The position numbers and the translations under genes are program-made. Of a stretch of 64,000 bases of DNA, positions 9,300 to 17,314 are shown one piece after another. Position 1 is the first letter of the stretch, and every line of letters starts with the position of its first letter. Source of the stretch: Borborobacter arsenicus (lineage in GTDB: Bacteria > Pseudomonadota > Alphaproteobacteria > Rhizobiales > Rhizobiaceae); contig NZ_ML133508.1 in NCBI RefSeq assembly GCF_003934165.1, forward strand, positions 365,881 to 429,880, written 5' to 3'. The notes under the pieces are model-generated. The model saw only the letters and a program-made list of their open reading frames with translations. It did no database searches and was not told the origin of the DNA.

Positions 9300-10589
9300 T
9301 CAGGACGCCAGCCGCTCGATCTGTGCGCCGCAGCCGGAGAGTTTTTCCTCCAGCCGTTCGAAGCCGCGGTCGAGATGGTAGACGCGGTTGACCACGGTTT
9401 CGCCCTCGGCTGCCAGCCCGGCAATGACCAGCGATACCGAGGCGCGCAGATCGGTTGCCATCACCTGTGCGCCCTTCAGTTTCGACACGCCCTCGACGAT
9501 CGCCGTCTGGCCGGCAAGCGTGATATGAGCCCCTAGACGGGCGAGTTCCTGCACATGCATGAAGCGGTTTTCGAAGATCGTCTCGGTGATCTTCGATTTG
9601 CCGCTCGCCTTGGTCATCAGCCCCATGAATTGCGCCTGAAGATCGGTCGGAAAGCCGGGGAAGGGCTCGGTCACCACATCGACGGGGGCGATGCCGGCGC
9701 CGTTGCGCCGCACGCGGATGCCGGAATTGACCGGAATGATTTCCGCGCCCGTCTGCGCGATCACGTCGAGCGCGCCTTGCAGCAGGTCGGGCCGGGCACC
9801 TTCCAGCACGACGTCGCCGCCGGTCATGGCAACCGCCATGGCATAGGTGCCGGTTTCGATCCGGTCCGGGATCACCTTGTGGCAGGCTCCCGACAGCGAA
9901 TCGACTCCTTCTATGGTGATGGTCGAGGTGCCCGCGCCTTCGATGCGGGCGCCCATGGCGACAAGGCATTCGGCCAGGTTGACGACTTCAGGCTCGCGCG
10001 CGGCGTTTTCCAGCACCGTCTCGCCCCTGGCCAGTGCTGCGGCCATCATCAGCACATGGGTCGCGCCGACCGAAACCTTCGGAAATACATAGCGATTGCC
10101 GGTGAGGCGGTTCCTGGCGCTGGCCAATATATAACCGCTATCGACGTCGATCTCGGCGCCCAGCGCCTGCAGGCCTTCGATGAACAGATCTACCGGGCGC
10201 GTGCCGATAGCGCAGCCGCCAGGCAGCGACACCTTGGCCTCGCCCATGCGGGCGAGCAGCGGCCCGATCACCCAGAAGCTGGCGCGCATCTTGGACACCA
10301 GTTCATAGGGAGCCGTGGTATCGACGATATTGCGGGCGGAGAAATTAATGGTGCGCGAATAGCCCTCATGCTGGCTCGGGCGCCGTCCGTTGACGGAATA
10401 GTCGACGCCGTGATTGCCGAGGATGCGCGTCAACTGCTCCACATCGGCCAGATGCGGAACATTTTCGAGCGTCAGCGTCTCGTCGGTCAGAAGCGATGCG
10501 ATCATCAGCGGCAGGGCGGCGTTTTTCGCGCCGGAGATCGGGATGCGGCCCTCGAGATGATTGCCGCCGACAATTCTGATGCGGTCCAT
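9300..10589 (-). CDS. murA: UDP-N-acetylglucosamine 1-carboxyvinyltransferase
   Basis: A 429-residue MurA, which transfers enolpyruvate from PEP to UDP-GlcNAc in the first committed step of peptidoglycan synthesis. The substrate lysine lies in [10 protein letters not shown] (Lys22) and the catalytic cysteine loop is [12 protein letters not shown] (Cys126, the fosfomycin target). The C-terminal [18 protein letters not shown] and [14 protein letters not shown] are standard. Length and motifs are complete. Confidence 0.98.
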   Translation of the reverse strand: MDRIRIVGGNHLEGRIPISGAKNAALPLMIASLLTDETLTLENVPHLADVEQLTRILGNHGVDYSVNGRRPSQHEGYSRTINFSARNIVDTTAPYELVSKMRASFWVIGPLLARMGEAKVSLPGGCAIGTRPVDLFIEGLQALGAEIDVDSGYILASARNRLTGNRYVFPKVSVGATHVLMMAAALARGETVLENAAREPEVVNLAECLVAMGARIEGAGTSTITIEGVDSLSGACHKVIPDRIETGTYAMAVAMTGGDVVLEGARPDLLQGALDVIAQTGAEIIPVNSGIRVRRNGAGIAPVDVVTEPFPGFPTDLQAQFMGLMTKASGKSKITETIFENRFMHVQELARLGAHITLAGQTAIVEGVSKLKGAQVMATDLRASVSLVIAGLAAEGETVVNRVYHLDRGFERLEEKLSGCGAQIERLAS

Positions 10590-10741
10590 GAAATTCTTTT
10601 CTCCGGAGATTGTCCGGCTTCGTCGCCTATCTTTGCCGCCCGTCTAGCGCATAAGTCCGGAAATCGGAATGGATTTCTGGGGACAGCCCATTTGACTGCC
10701 GCGCGCTGCGGCGCCTTTGCCACTGCTTGCCGCGCAGCGAA

Positions 10742-10921
10742 TCAGCGGCGGTCCTCTTCCTTCGCAGCCGCGATTCCCTCCGGCCGGTCGTCGGCTTCAC
10801 CTGTCCTGCGGGCTCGTGCCTGCACCTTGCGTCGTTGCAGATTGGCCCGCAATTGCTCGGCCAGACGTGCCTTGCGCGCATCCTGTTGCGCGGAAATATC
10901 GGCTTTTTTTTTCGAACTCAT
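10742..10921 (-). CDS. Small charged hypothetical protein upstream of murA
   Basis: A 59-residue basic, helical protein starting SSKKKADISAQQDARKAR and rich in Arg/Lys/Gln. I use the ATG at 10921; the open frame extends 18 codons further but the charged composition begins here. No family recognised. The T-poor coding bias and conserved-looking start favour a real gene, possibly nucleic-acid binding given its charge, but that is speculation. Confidence 0.55.
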   Translation of the reverse strand: MSSKKKADISAQQDARKARLAEQLRANLQRRKVQARARRTGEADDRPEGIAAAKEEDRR

Positions 10922-11077
10922 TGGAATGCCCGAACCGCCTCTCATTCGATCCAGTTGCCTGCAGGAAAAACACAATGATTATGGCCGTGCCATGTCCGTG
11001 TGAATACGTTCCGTATTAAGCACATACATAGCTTGCGCTTGCCGGATTGATATGGCAGAAGTCCGCCGCATCCGGAA

Positions 11078-11152
<75 letters not shown>

Positions 11153-11277
11153 GTTTTCAGAATGAAATCAACGGCTTAGGAATTGCGCTGCTTGGTGCGG
11201 CTTCATGCGCTTGTATGAAGTGCGCGGAACAAACAGCGAATTGCACGCCCAAACGTGCAGAATGCGTGCAGATTTGT

Positions 11278-11679
11278 TCATGCTGCGTTCGCCTGCGAAT
11301 CGGCGTTGTCGTTCTCATGCCGATACCGCTGCGGCTTGCCGGACTCGTACCAAAACATAACCCTGGGCGGCTCGTGGTAGCAGACAAGCGAAACCGGATT
11401 TGCGTCTTTATACCTTCTGACGGCCTTCCTGATGGTGGCCCCACTCTCCATTGCGGTGTCGATTATCATCAATCGCCCCAGATGCGTCGGAGCCTTCGAG
11501 CCGTAGGGGATGAACGGCACACGCAAAATGTGACTCGCGTAAACCGCTGCCACGGCTCCGCTGCGCCCCGGACCAGTAACGCTCCCCACGGAAAGCCATG
11601 CCGTTGCAATGCCGTCGTCAATGCCAAGTAGCATATCTCGGATGCGTTCATTGAATGCCGATTCAGTTATTACCTGCAC
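11278..11679 (-). CDS. Phosphoribosyltransferase-like protein at the prophage edge
   Basis: A 133-residue protein resembling the type I phosphoribosyltransferase fold: RSGAVAAVYASHIL followed by a PRPP-loop-like segment RLMIIDTAMESGATIRKAV (hydrophobic strand, acidic residue, then SGAT). The canonical loop has two acidic residues before the small-residue turn; here there is one Asp and a Glu. I chose the GTG at 11679, which follows GGAGAGGA and overlaps the integrase stop, over an upstream start that would run 107 bases into integrase. The C-terminus ends in an NDNADSQANAA tail. It lies between integrase and attL, a usual place for cargo genes. Substrate unknown. Confidence 0.6.
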   Translation of the reverse strand: MQVITESAFNERIRDMLLGIDDGIATAWLSVGSVTGPGRSGAVAAVYASHILRVPFIPYGSKAPTHLGRLMIIDTAMESGATIRKAVRRYKDANPVSLVCYHEPPRVMFWYESGKPQRYRHENDNADSQANAA

Positions 11680-12808
11680 GATTCCTCTCCAAATCCGTCC
11701 GCCTCCCAGTCCCCTCAGCCAGCTTGCCGAACCAATCGCCCGGCGAACTAACCCACGGCAGCTTTGCAAAGTCTCCCACTGGCAGCTTGTCTATCGCCTC
11801 AATCAAGGGTGCTTGCGGCACGTTGGTGTAGTGACGGCTCATGTCATCTGCGGCGTGGCCAAGAATCTGGTCTTTGATGTGCGGGTGCACGCCAGCAACG
11901 ACCAGCTGCGTCGATACGGTGTGGCGGGCCGTGTATGGGCTTATGTCGCGAATCCCGCTCCGCTTCCGAGCTCCCTTGATTGCCGTCTTCAGCCCACCGC
12001 CGCCATCCTGCACGATCCCATACGGCTCACCCCGCGGCGTTCGGAATAATGCGCCGCCTCGATCAACCAAGGCTGGCAGCCACCCACACAGAAAACTATG
12101 CAGCGGTACGCCGCGCGGCTGTCCGGTCTTGGACGAGCGCACAACGAACCAGCGTTTGTCTATCGACACGTCCTCGGCGCGTAGCGCGAATGCCTCGATC
12201 GGACGAAGGCCGGTGTAGAACAAGAACGTCATCAACATAGCTGGATCCGGCGACAGGGCGGCCACGAAGCGCGCCGCGTAGTCGTACTCAACCGGCGCGG
12301 TTCCGCTACGTTCGCTTTTTAGCACTATGACATTGGTGCCCTTAGCCTTGCGTGGACGCTCCCATACGCGCACGTCGCACATTTCCTTGCGCGCCGCGTG
12401 ATTCCACACGGCAATGAATGGCGTATAGACCTGCCGTATAAGTGTCTCGCGGCTGGCCGAAGGGTAAAGCTCCCGCGCGGCCTTATCCAGGTCTGCTTGC
12501 TTTATGTCAGATAGCTTCCGCCCTCGAAAGTAGACGGCCAAGCCGGACGCAACGCCGTCCGTTTTGCGGACGTCCGCAATGAACCGCGTTGGTGCGCCAG
12601 TTGCGGTGTATGAATCGGCAGCCTCGTCGAATGTGGCAACTGCCTTGAGCCCGTGCGCAGCCTCATTGGCTAGGCGGCCTTCTTTCCGGATGCGGATCGC
12701 TTCGGCGAGGTCTTTGTCGCCCGTGCCAGTAGTCTCGTAAACGCGGTGTCCGGCGACGGTTCCGCGGAGGTAATACGTCTTTCCGCGCTTGAGGAGTTTG
12801 AGTCCCAT
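11663..12808 (-). CDS. int: Phage tyrosine recombinase (integrase)
   Basis: A 381-residue tyrosine-type site-specific recombinase that integrates and, with an excisionase, excises the phage. The catalytic domain shows Arg202 in TGLRPIEAF, a beta-turn lysine in RSSKTGQ (about 227), Arg295 in YTARHT, His318 in ILGHAA and the nucleophile Tyr327 in SRHYTN. The box II histidine normally three residues before the second Arg is a Tyr here (YTAR), a known minor variant. The N-terminal part holds an arm-binding/SAM-like core-binding region. It faces tRNA-Thr, as usual for a tRNA-integrated phage. Confidence 0.95.
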   Translation of the reverse strand: MGLKLLKRGKTYYLRGTVAGHRVYETTGTGDKDLAEAIRIRKEGRLANEAAHGLKAVATFDEAADSYTATGAPTRFIADVRKTDGVASGLAVYFRGRKLSDIKQADLDKAARELYPSASRETLIRQVYTPFIAVWNHAARKEMCDVRVWERPRKAKGTNVIVLKSERSGTAPVEYDYAARFVAALSPDPAMLMTFLFYTGLRPIEAFALRAEDVSIDKRWFVVRSSKTGQPRGVPLHSFLCGWLPALVDRGGALFRTPRGEPYGIVQDGGGGLKTAIKGARKRSGIRDISPYTARHTVSTQLVVAGVHPHIKDQILGHAADDMSRHYTNVPQAPLIEAIDKLPVGDFAKLPWVSSPGDWFGKLAEGTGRRTDLERNRAGNN

Positions 12809-13002
12809 GTCAGTGCCTCCTGCAATCTTGCCAATTGGCTAGCCGTGAACGTTATTCGCCTGCCTGCCACCATGCAGCAACCGTGTTTTTTCCCGACTTT
12901 GGCAACACCGCGCGTCGTCATGCGCATTGCCTCGGCGGCTTCCTCTAGCGTGTAGACGCGCTCCAGGCTTGCCAAATTGGTGTTATCATTATCCGCCTTC
13001 AC
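12670..13002 (-). CDS. Excisionase-like helix-turn-helix protein
   Basis: A 110-residue protein with a MerR/excisionase-type HTH: RVYTLEEAAEAMRMTTRGVA followed by the wing VAGRRITFTASQLARL. A position just upstream of int is right for a recombination directionality factor. I chose the GTG at 13002 because it has GAGGGAG upstream and overlaps the previous stop (GTGA). The Ser/Thr/Lys-rich C-terminal 40 residues are read from the 5' end of int in another frame, an unusually long 139-base overlap. It begins with an ADNDN motif. Confidence 0.65.
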   Translation of the reverse strand: MKADNDNTNLASLERVYTLEEAAEAMRMTTRGVAKVGKKHGCCMVAGRRITFTASQLARLQEALTWDSNSSSAERRITSAEPSPDTAFTRLLARATKTSPKRSASGKKAA

Positions 13003-13208
13003 TTCTGCTCTCCCTCTGTGAGAGCGGCGGGCGTATCGTTGTAGTCGGCGTTCCACCGACGCGCGATCTCTTGGGCCAGAGCAAGGGACTCTTTGCCGGC
13101 GCCAATCATTATCGACCGCGTGCCGATGGTTAGTACCGCCTCACCGCCCCACGAATAACCGTCACCGTCACGCCATGGCAGTTGCGATGCTCGCGCCCGG
13201 TTAGCCAT
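12999..13208 (-). CDS. Hypothetical phage protein
   Basis: A 69-residue protein starting ANRARASQLPWRDGDGYSW. It contains GTRSIMIGAGKESLALAQEI, resembling a small beta-sheet-then-helix unit. Its stop overlaps the excisionase-like start by four bases and its ATG overlaps the previous stop by eight bases (ATGGCTAA), so it sits inside a tightly coupled leftward operon. No family recognised. Confidence 0.65.
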   Translation of the reverse strand: MANRARASQLPWRDGDGYSWGGEAVLTIGTRSIMIGAGKESLALAQEIARRWNADYNDTPAALTEGEQK

Positions 13209-13617
13209 CCTGCGCCTCCTTTGCCTTGAGAAGGGCGATGAGCAGGGCGATGGGTGCCGTTTTTGCCTGCGCCTTGCCTTTGAAATCTCCAATGCCGAAT
13301 TCTACGACCGGCCATTCGCTTGGCGGTTTGCTTGTGCCGGCCCATTCGATTGAGCGCCACATTCTCGGCAGCACCCGCTCTACCAGCGCGAGAGCGGCGT
13401 CGAGGCGGGCGGTATAGGCGGGAACCAATTGGTCGAAGCCGTGACCCGGCCACGTTACGAGCCCATCCGCTTCCAAGCGACCATAGTCGATCTTGTCTGG
13501 CCAGCCCTTGTTTGGTCGGGTGACATACCGATCGACACAGGTCGCGATCTCCGCATCCACCTCCCGGCTCGGCCCGTCGAGCTTTTCGAGCTTGGCGATA
13601 AGGTCACTCGTCACCAC
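13201..13617 (-). CDS. Phage ABA-sandwich-like protein
   Basis: A 138-residue protein. DLIAKLEKLDGPSREVDAEI at the start, LVPAYTARLDAALALVERVL in the middle and the IALLIALLKAKEA end are, from memory, typical of the small phage proteins with the Phage ABA sandwich domain found in early operons of alphaproteobacterial phages. Function unknown. It overlaps genes on both sides by a few bases. Confidence 0.7.
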   Translation of the reverse strand: MVTSDLIAKLEKLDGPSREVDAEIATCVDRYVTRPNKGWPDKIDYGRLEADGLVTWPGHGFDQLVPAYTARLDAALALVERVLPRMWRSIEWAGTSKPPSEWPVVEFGIGDFKGKAQAKTAPIALLIALLKAKEAQDG

Positions 13618-13874
13618 AAATCCTCCGAGAAAAGGTCACGTTCATTGCCTGTCGTTTTCGGCTCCTGACCAGCGACAAAAGCAATTTGTCTTGCCTGCAC
13701 TCGATTGACGAAGCGCCCTTCGCTGGTCAGGAAGCCTTGGCAAACTGTCGGCAGCGCTTGCTCGGGCAAAAACTGCTCTGCGCAGTGAAGCACTTGCGCA
13801 TGCCGTGCGGGCAGGGGCAGGCTGATGGTTACGCCTTGGTACTGGATGGCTGCTGACACAATACGCTCACGCAT
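13611..13874 (-). CDS. Conserved hypothetical early phage protein
   Basis: An 87-residue protein. The pattern GVTISLPLPARHAQVLH then GFLTSEGRFVNRVQARQIAF is one I associate with a recurring small protein of alphaproteobacterial prophages, with no assigned role. It overlaps the next gene by seven bases and the previous one by eight, consistent with one polycistronic leftward message. Confidence 0.7.
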   Translation of the reverse strand: MRERIVSAAIQYQGVTISLPLPARHAQVLHCAEQFLPEQALPTVCQGFLTSEGRFVNRVQARQIAFVAGQEPKTTGNERDLFSEDLW

Positions 13875-14169
13875 TGCGGCCTCCTTTCAGCGAGCGGGTG
13901 GCGGCGGCGATGTTCCTGGCCTCGATTACGCCGTCGGTCCAATTGCAGTTCTTGGCAGCCTTATCCGCAACCTTCGCCGCAGCCTCCAGGCTCTCCCCGT
14001 CCAGTTCGCCGGGAAGGATGCGGTAGCCGGCGGCGATAAGACGGTCGGCCCGTTCGCGCCAGCCTTCTTTCACGCCTTCATATTGCTGATCCCATGGGGC
14101 GATTCCGGGATACTCCAGCGCCGTCTCAAACAGCGCCCGCGCTATCACGTCTCTGGCGGTGTCAGCCAT
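13867..14169 (-). CDS. Hypothetical early phage protein
   Basis: A 100-residue alpha-helical protein (ADTARDVIARALFETALEYP at the start; RADRLIAAGYRILPGELDG in the middle). I chose the ATG at 14169, which overlaps the stop of the tiny upstream gene by eight bases; the longer open frame lacks a ribosome-binding site. No known domain identified. Confidence 0.65.
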   Translation of the reverse strand: MADTARDVIARALFETALEYPGIAPWDQQYEGVKEGWRERADRLIAAGYRILPGELDGESLEAAAKVADKAAKNCNWTDGVIEARNIAAATRSLKGGRNA

Positions 14170-14305
14170 CGGATTGGCCTCCGAGGGCTGCGCGGCGGGT
14201 CCGATAGGCTTTGTGAACGTCCGCAGCCCAGCGTCCAACACTTTTCGGAGAGAGCACGCAGAAGCAAATCATGAAGATCAGATATATAGCCAGTCCGTCC
14301 ATCAT
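14162..14305 (-). CDS. Tiny single-helix membrane protein
   Basis: A 47-residue frame fills the gap between its neighbours: ATG overlaps the upstream TGA (ATGA) and its TGA overlaps the next ATG (ATGGCTGA). Residues 5-19 (LAIYLIFMICFCVLS) form one likely transmembrane helix, followed by a basic, cytoplasmic-looking tail (RWAADVHKAYRTRRAAL). The double overlap is strong evidence that it is translated. Function unknown. Confidence 0.6.
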   Translation of the reverse strand: MMDGLAIYLIFMICFCVLSPKSVGRWAADVHKAYRTRRAALGGQSDG

Positions 14306-15081
14306 CTGCCCTCCTGCGCGGCGGTGAGAAAAGAGGCGGCTCGGAGGATGCGCTTAATCCACTCGCGGGCTACCTGCTTGTCGAACTCGGACGGTGGCTC
14401 GCAACGAGGCGTTTCGCTTTCGCCTTGGCGGATTTCTGCCGTCCATGAGACCCAGGCAGCGGTCGGCTCGACCGGCACCAGCACCATGCCCGAAGGCACG
14501 GCAGGCGGGGCGGCGTAAAGGGGGATGCTATAATTGAAAGCTCGCTCACACGGGCGTCCACCGGAGACGATCATGTCCTGTTTCTGGTAGTCTAGGATGA
14601 TCTTGTGCAACTCTTTGCCAGTTGCGTCCTTCCAAGCCACAGGCTCTTGAGCGGGCGGGGCTACCAGGGCGGAGCGGATGCGGTGTTCGTAATCGGCTTG
14701 GGCGGCGGCTTTGGCGGTTTCTTCATCGGCGAACTCGGTAGCTGGCTTATCGGGCCAATCCAGCCAAATAACGCCATTGAGGACGCGGCCTTGATACAGC
14801 CAGCCGCCGCCCGCCTGATGGATAATCACCTTGTCGTCGCAGTAACCCTTGCGCCACTCCAGCGGCTTCACAGCCACCGCCTCTGCCTCGCGGTGAGCGA
14901 GGGCTGCGCGGCGGTTCCAAGCTTCTATGGCTTCCGATGCGCCGCTAAAGGCTGTTGTGTGACCGGCGCATACATCGCACTCGACGCAATGGTCATCGCT
15001 CCAATGTGCCCGGTGTGTGGCCTTTCCTCCGCAGAACGGGCACGGCAGCAACGCCTCGACCATCTTGTCAGTTACCTGCAT
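14302..15081 (-). CDS. Lar-like restriction-alleviation domain protein
   Basis: A 259-residue protein. The N-terminal 55 residues match the Lar-type zinc ribbon: LLPCPFCGGKATHRA, then CVECDVCAGHT and the closing EAIEAWNRRA. Lar of the Rac prophage modulates type I restriction, but most Lar-like phage proteins are untested. The remaining 200 residues contain a region with WRKGYCDDKVIIHQAG that I do not recognise and an Ala/Pro-rich joint (YAAPPAVPSGMVLVP) common in modular phage proteins. It looks like a fusion of several small phage domains. Confidence 0.65.
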   Translation of the reverse strand: MQVTDKMVEALLPCPFCGGKATHRAHWSDDHCVECDVCAGHTTAFSGASEAIEAWNRRAALAHREAEAVAVKPLEWRKGYCDDKVIIHQAGGGWLYQGRVLNGVIWLDWPDKPATEFADEETAKAAAQADYEHRIRSALVAPPAQEPVAWKDATGKELHKIILDYQKQDMIVSGGRPCERAFNYSIPLYAAPPAVPSGMVLVPVEPTAAWVSWTAEIRQGESETPRCEPPSEFDKQVAREWIKRILRAASFLTAAQEGR

Positions 15082-15274
15082 GGCGAGCCTCCCGATAGTA
15101 GGCCTTCCCGAATGCGCAGCCGGCTCGGTAGGCTAGGAATAGATTGTTGGTTTCGCTGTTCTGGTAGACGTGACCTTTAGGCCAGAGACCCTTCGGCTCT
15201 TTGTCGAGGCGATAGGTTCGATGGTCGCGCTCAAAGGCGTCTATGATGTCGTAATGTTCCTGTGAGCCGAGCAT
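15068..15274 (-). CDS. Hypothetical early phage protein
   Basis: A 68-residue protein starting LGSQEHYDIIDAFERDHRTY, with a later VYQNSETNNLFLAYRAGCAF segment. The ATG at 15274 overlaps the stop of the next upstream gene (ATGA); the longer open frame has no ribosome-binding site. I recall similar proteins in other phage early operons, without a function. Confidence 0.65.
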   Translation of the reverse strand: MLGSQEHYDIIDAFERDHRTYRLDKEPKGLWPKGHVYQNSETNNLFLAYRAGCAFGKAYYREARHAGN

Positions 15275-15846
15275 CACTGGCGAGCCTCCTGGATTGCGGT
15301 TGGAGCAGCAGGGAGAGGCATCCAGTGGGTGGGGCCGTCGCACGCGTCGTCAAACAGAGCGGGGCCTTCTTCCATCATTCCCGCATCTGCGTCCCACGCG
15401 GCGACACGATCGCACCATGTTCCGACCGACGCAAACTCCCGGTAGTCAGGAGCCCACAGCAGGACTGGTGTTCCATCCTTCGGAGCCGTATCCATCGGCT
15501 GCCACACCGCCTTATCCAGCAGCGCCTTGAGCCGTTCGTTCTCGGCTGCTTGCGCTGTGATGGTATCGGCGGCTTCCGGCCCGTCTGGATTTATGTATCC
15601 GCGAGGGCGTTGTCCAAAGTCGGCGTACTCTCGGAGCAACCGCTCCACCAGCCCATTGTCGGCTGGGGCGAGGGTGGCACGTTCACAGTATGGGCAAGGT
15701 CCTCCCGCACCGCCGTAGCAGCGGTCATGAGCGTTTACGCACTTCAATTCGCCATCATCCAGCCCGCACTGTTGCGCGGCAACAGTCGGGGCGTCTGCGG
15801 CATTCGCGTCGGCCTCCGCCATGTCTATGGCTTCTATGTGGTCCAT
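15274..15846 (-). CDS. DUF551-domain phage protein
   Basis: A 190-residue protein. The C-terminal half matches DUF551: WQPMDTAPKDGTPVLLW, a variable middle and the terminal THWMPLPAAP. The N-terminal half has a CYGGAGGPCPYCER cysteine cluster that could bind zinc. A TGATG junction joins it to the 111-residue gene upstream, favouring the ATG at 15846 over the GTG one codon earlier. DUF551 proteins are phage accessory proteins of unknown role. Confidence 0.7.
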   Translation of the reverse strand: MDHIEAIDMAEADANAADAPTVAAQQCGLDDGELKCVNAHDRCYGGAGGPCPYCERATLAPADNGLVERLLREYADFGQRPRGYINPDGPEAADTITAQAAENERLKALLDKAVWQPMDTAPKDGTPVLLWAPDYREFASVGTWCDRVAAWDADAGMMEEGPALFDDACDGPTHWMPLPAAPTAIQEARQ

Positions 15847-16181
15847 CACGCAGCCCTCCTATTGCGCGGCTTACCGTGCGCTTTAGCCGACCGGTTATCA
15901 TTAGCCCCCTTCATAGCATGCCGCCGCTTGTAGCTCGCGAACTGGCGCGCGTTAACCGCAGAGCCTGGCACCTGCAGCGACTGGCCGGTGCGGTAAGCGA
16001 CTTCCCGCGCTACGCTACGCACTTCTGCGGCTAGCAACGGCTGCGGTACGTGGTCGTGTCCGCTTGCGGAAAGATGCTCCGCAATCGACATGATGGCTCC
16101 GGGCGCGGTGCCCTGCGCAATAAATTCGTCTGCGGTTAGTACAGCGTGGTTGTAGCCATCGATCGTAATGGTGGTTGGCAT
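15846..16181 (-). CDS. Hypothetical early phage protein with ANDN tail
   Basis: A 111-residue protein starting PTTITIDGYNHAVLTADEF. The C-terminal third is basic (ASYKRRHAMKGANDNRSAK) and carries the ANDN motif seen in many early proteins of this phage. No family recognised. It is preceded by a CACCAC-rich leader and an AAGGAGACAC ribosome-binding site, the leftward counterpart of leaders seen in the rightward operon. Confidence 0.65.
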   Translation of the reverse strand: MPTTITIDGYNHAVLTADEFIAQGTAPGAIMSIAEHLSASGHDHVPQPLLAAEVRSVAREVAYRTGQSLQVPGSAVNARQFASYKRRHAMKGANDNRSAKAHGKPRNRRAA

Positions 16182-16211
16182 GACGTGTCTCCTTGTGGTG
16201 GTGGTGGTAGT
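16182..16211 (-). promoter_or_regulatory. CACCAC-rich leader with GGAGAC ribosome-binding site
   Basis: Read on the minus strand the short gap is CTACCACCACCACCACA followed by AGGAGACACGTC and ATG. The C/A-rich, G-free stretch should be unstructured. The same arrangement precedes genes at 24703, 25881 and 32326 on the plus strand. Confidence 0.5.
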
Positions 16212-17314
16212 TAAATAGACCAGCGTGCGCCGTGCAGAGCGCGGTTGGCGTCAACTTGCGATTGGCTGTTGGTATTGGCCGCTACGCGTGCGCGAATGAC
16301 CTCGCTCGGATTTTGGCCGCTGCGGACCTGAAACGCTGCTGGGCGAAAAACCGGTTCCAGCGAAGGAACGACATTCAGAGCGAAGTCCTTCTGCGTCATA
16401 TCTTCGGTATTGGCGACTCGCTCCCATAGCCAGTTGGCGGTCACGGCAATACCGCACTCGACGTTTTCGGCATACTCTCGCGCGGCCTTAGCGTCTGGCT
16501 CGTCGAGTAGCGGCAGAACGTCGTCAAGGCCGCCGCTTAGAACCAGCGCCAGGATGTTCTTCTCCTGCAAGATACTATCTTTGGCTTTGTGCTTCAGGAC
16601 GTAATCTTCGCCCTTGGCCTTGACCCATAGTCCATTGTCGAAGCGCACGACAAAGCCTTCTGTTCCTTGAATCGCGCGTGCATAGGCGAGGAAGTCAGAG
16701 GCGTTGGTGTGCGTTGAGGCGAACGTGCGAACGGCCGGCAAGTCCAAAAGCCTGGCGTATGGTTCAGGCGCAACATATTTGCCGGTCGTGTTGTCGCGCA
16801 CCGCCAGCAGGGTTAATGCTGACTCTTCATAGCGTATGACGATGCGGTTGTCCGGTGCCGTCCATTCGAAGATCGGCGTAACAGCATTGCGGCACATTAC
16901 CTGTAATCCGTGAGACAGAAGCGGCGTCAAATGCCGCTCAGCCTTCATCGCAACGTCAGTCCTGCCCATCCGCGTCATAAACACGACTTCGCCATTCACG
17001 ATAGCGGGATGGATCATGGATCCGTCCAGTTTTTCGGTAATGGTGTGCGGCTGGCTGAAGTCAATCTTGTCGGGCTGCGTGTCGGGCGTCTGGCCTATAT
17101 TCATGAATTTGTGCAGCGGGCGCGCCAGAACGGCCCCGTCTGGCGCAAACTTGATTCCGCGGCATTCGACTCGCGCCGGATGCTCGAATGTGTCTTCGCC
17201 TGCGAACACATAATCGATGACGGTGTAGTCACCCTTATCGGCCACAACGAAGTCCTTGCGACCTTCCACGTAGGGCAGGACGTCGTTGATGTGGGAGATG
17301 TGGAAATGTGTCAT
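16211..17314 (-). CDS. T4-type RNA ligase
   Basis: A 367-residue nucleotidyltransferase of the T4 Rnl1/RnlA-like RNA ligase family, which seals 5'-phosphate and 3'-hydroxyl RNA ends using ATP. Motif I is TEKLDGSM with the adenylated Lys95; RGIKF (about 52-56), FEWTAPDNRIV (motif III-like), GTEGFVVRF (motif IV) and WVKAKGEDYVLKH (motif V) follow in order. Length matches the family. It overlaps the phosphatase-kinase gene by four bases, so both subunits of an RNA end-healing and sealing pathway are made from one message. In T4 this pair repairs tRNA cut by a host anticodon nuclease; the same role here is inference. Confidence 0.88.
   Translation of the reverse strand: MTHFHISHINDVLPYVEGRKDFVVADKGDYTVIDYVFAGEDTFEHPARVECRGIKFAPDGAVLARPLHKFMNIGQTPDTQPDKIDFSQPHTITEKLDGSMIHPAIVNGEVVFMTRMGRTDVAMKAERHLTPLLSHGLQVMCRNAVTPIFEWTAPDNRIVIRYEESALTLLAVRDNTTGKYVAPEPYARLLDLPAVRTFASTHTNASDFLAYARAIQGTEGFVVRFDNGLWVKAKGEDYVLKHKAKDSILQEKNILALVLSGGLDDVLPLLDEPDAKAAREYAENVECGIAVTANWLWERVANTEDMTQKDFALNVVPSLEPVFRPAAFQVRSGQNPSEVIRARVAANTNSQSQVDANRALHGARWSI

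Noticed and set aside
9555-11003. A 482-residue open frame on the plus strand opposite murA
   Set aside because: It is the mirror of murA codon structure in GC-rich DNA, with low-complexity His/Arg/Gly sequence and no recognisable domain; murA on the other strand is unambiguous.
16193-16211. Triplet repeat (GTG)n as a microsatellite or CRISPR-like repeat
   Set aside because: Too short, no spacers, and it matches the CACCAC leader seen upstream of other genes; no CRISPR array was seen anywhere in the window.
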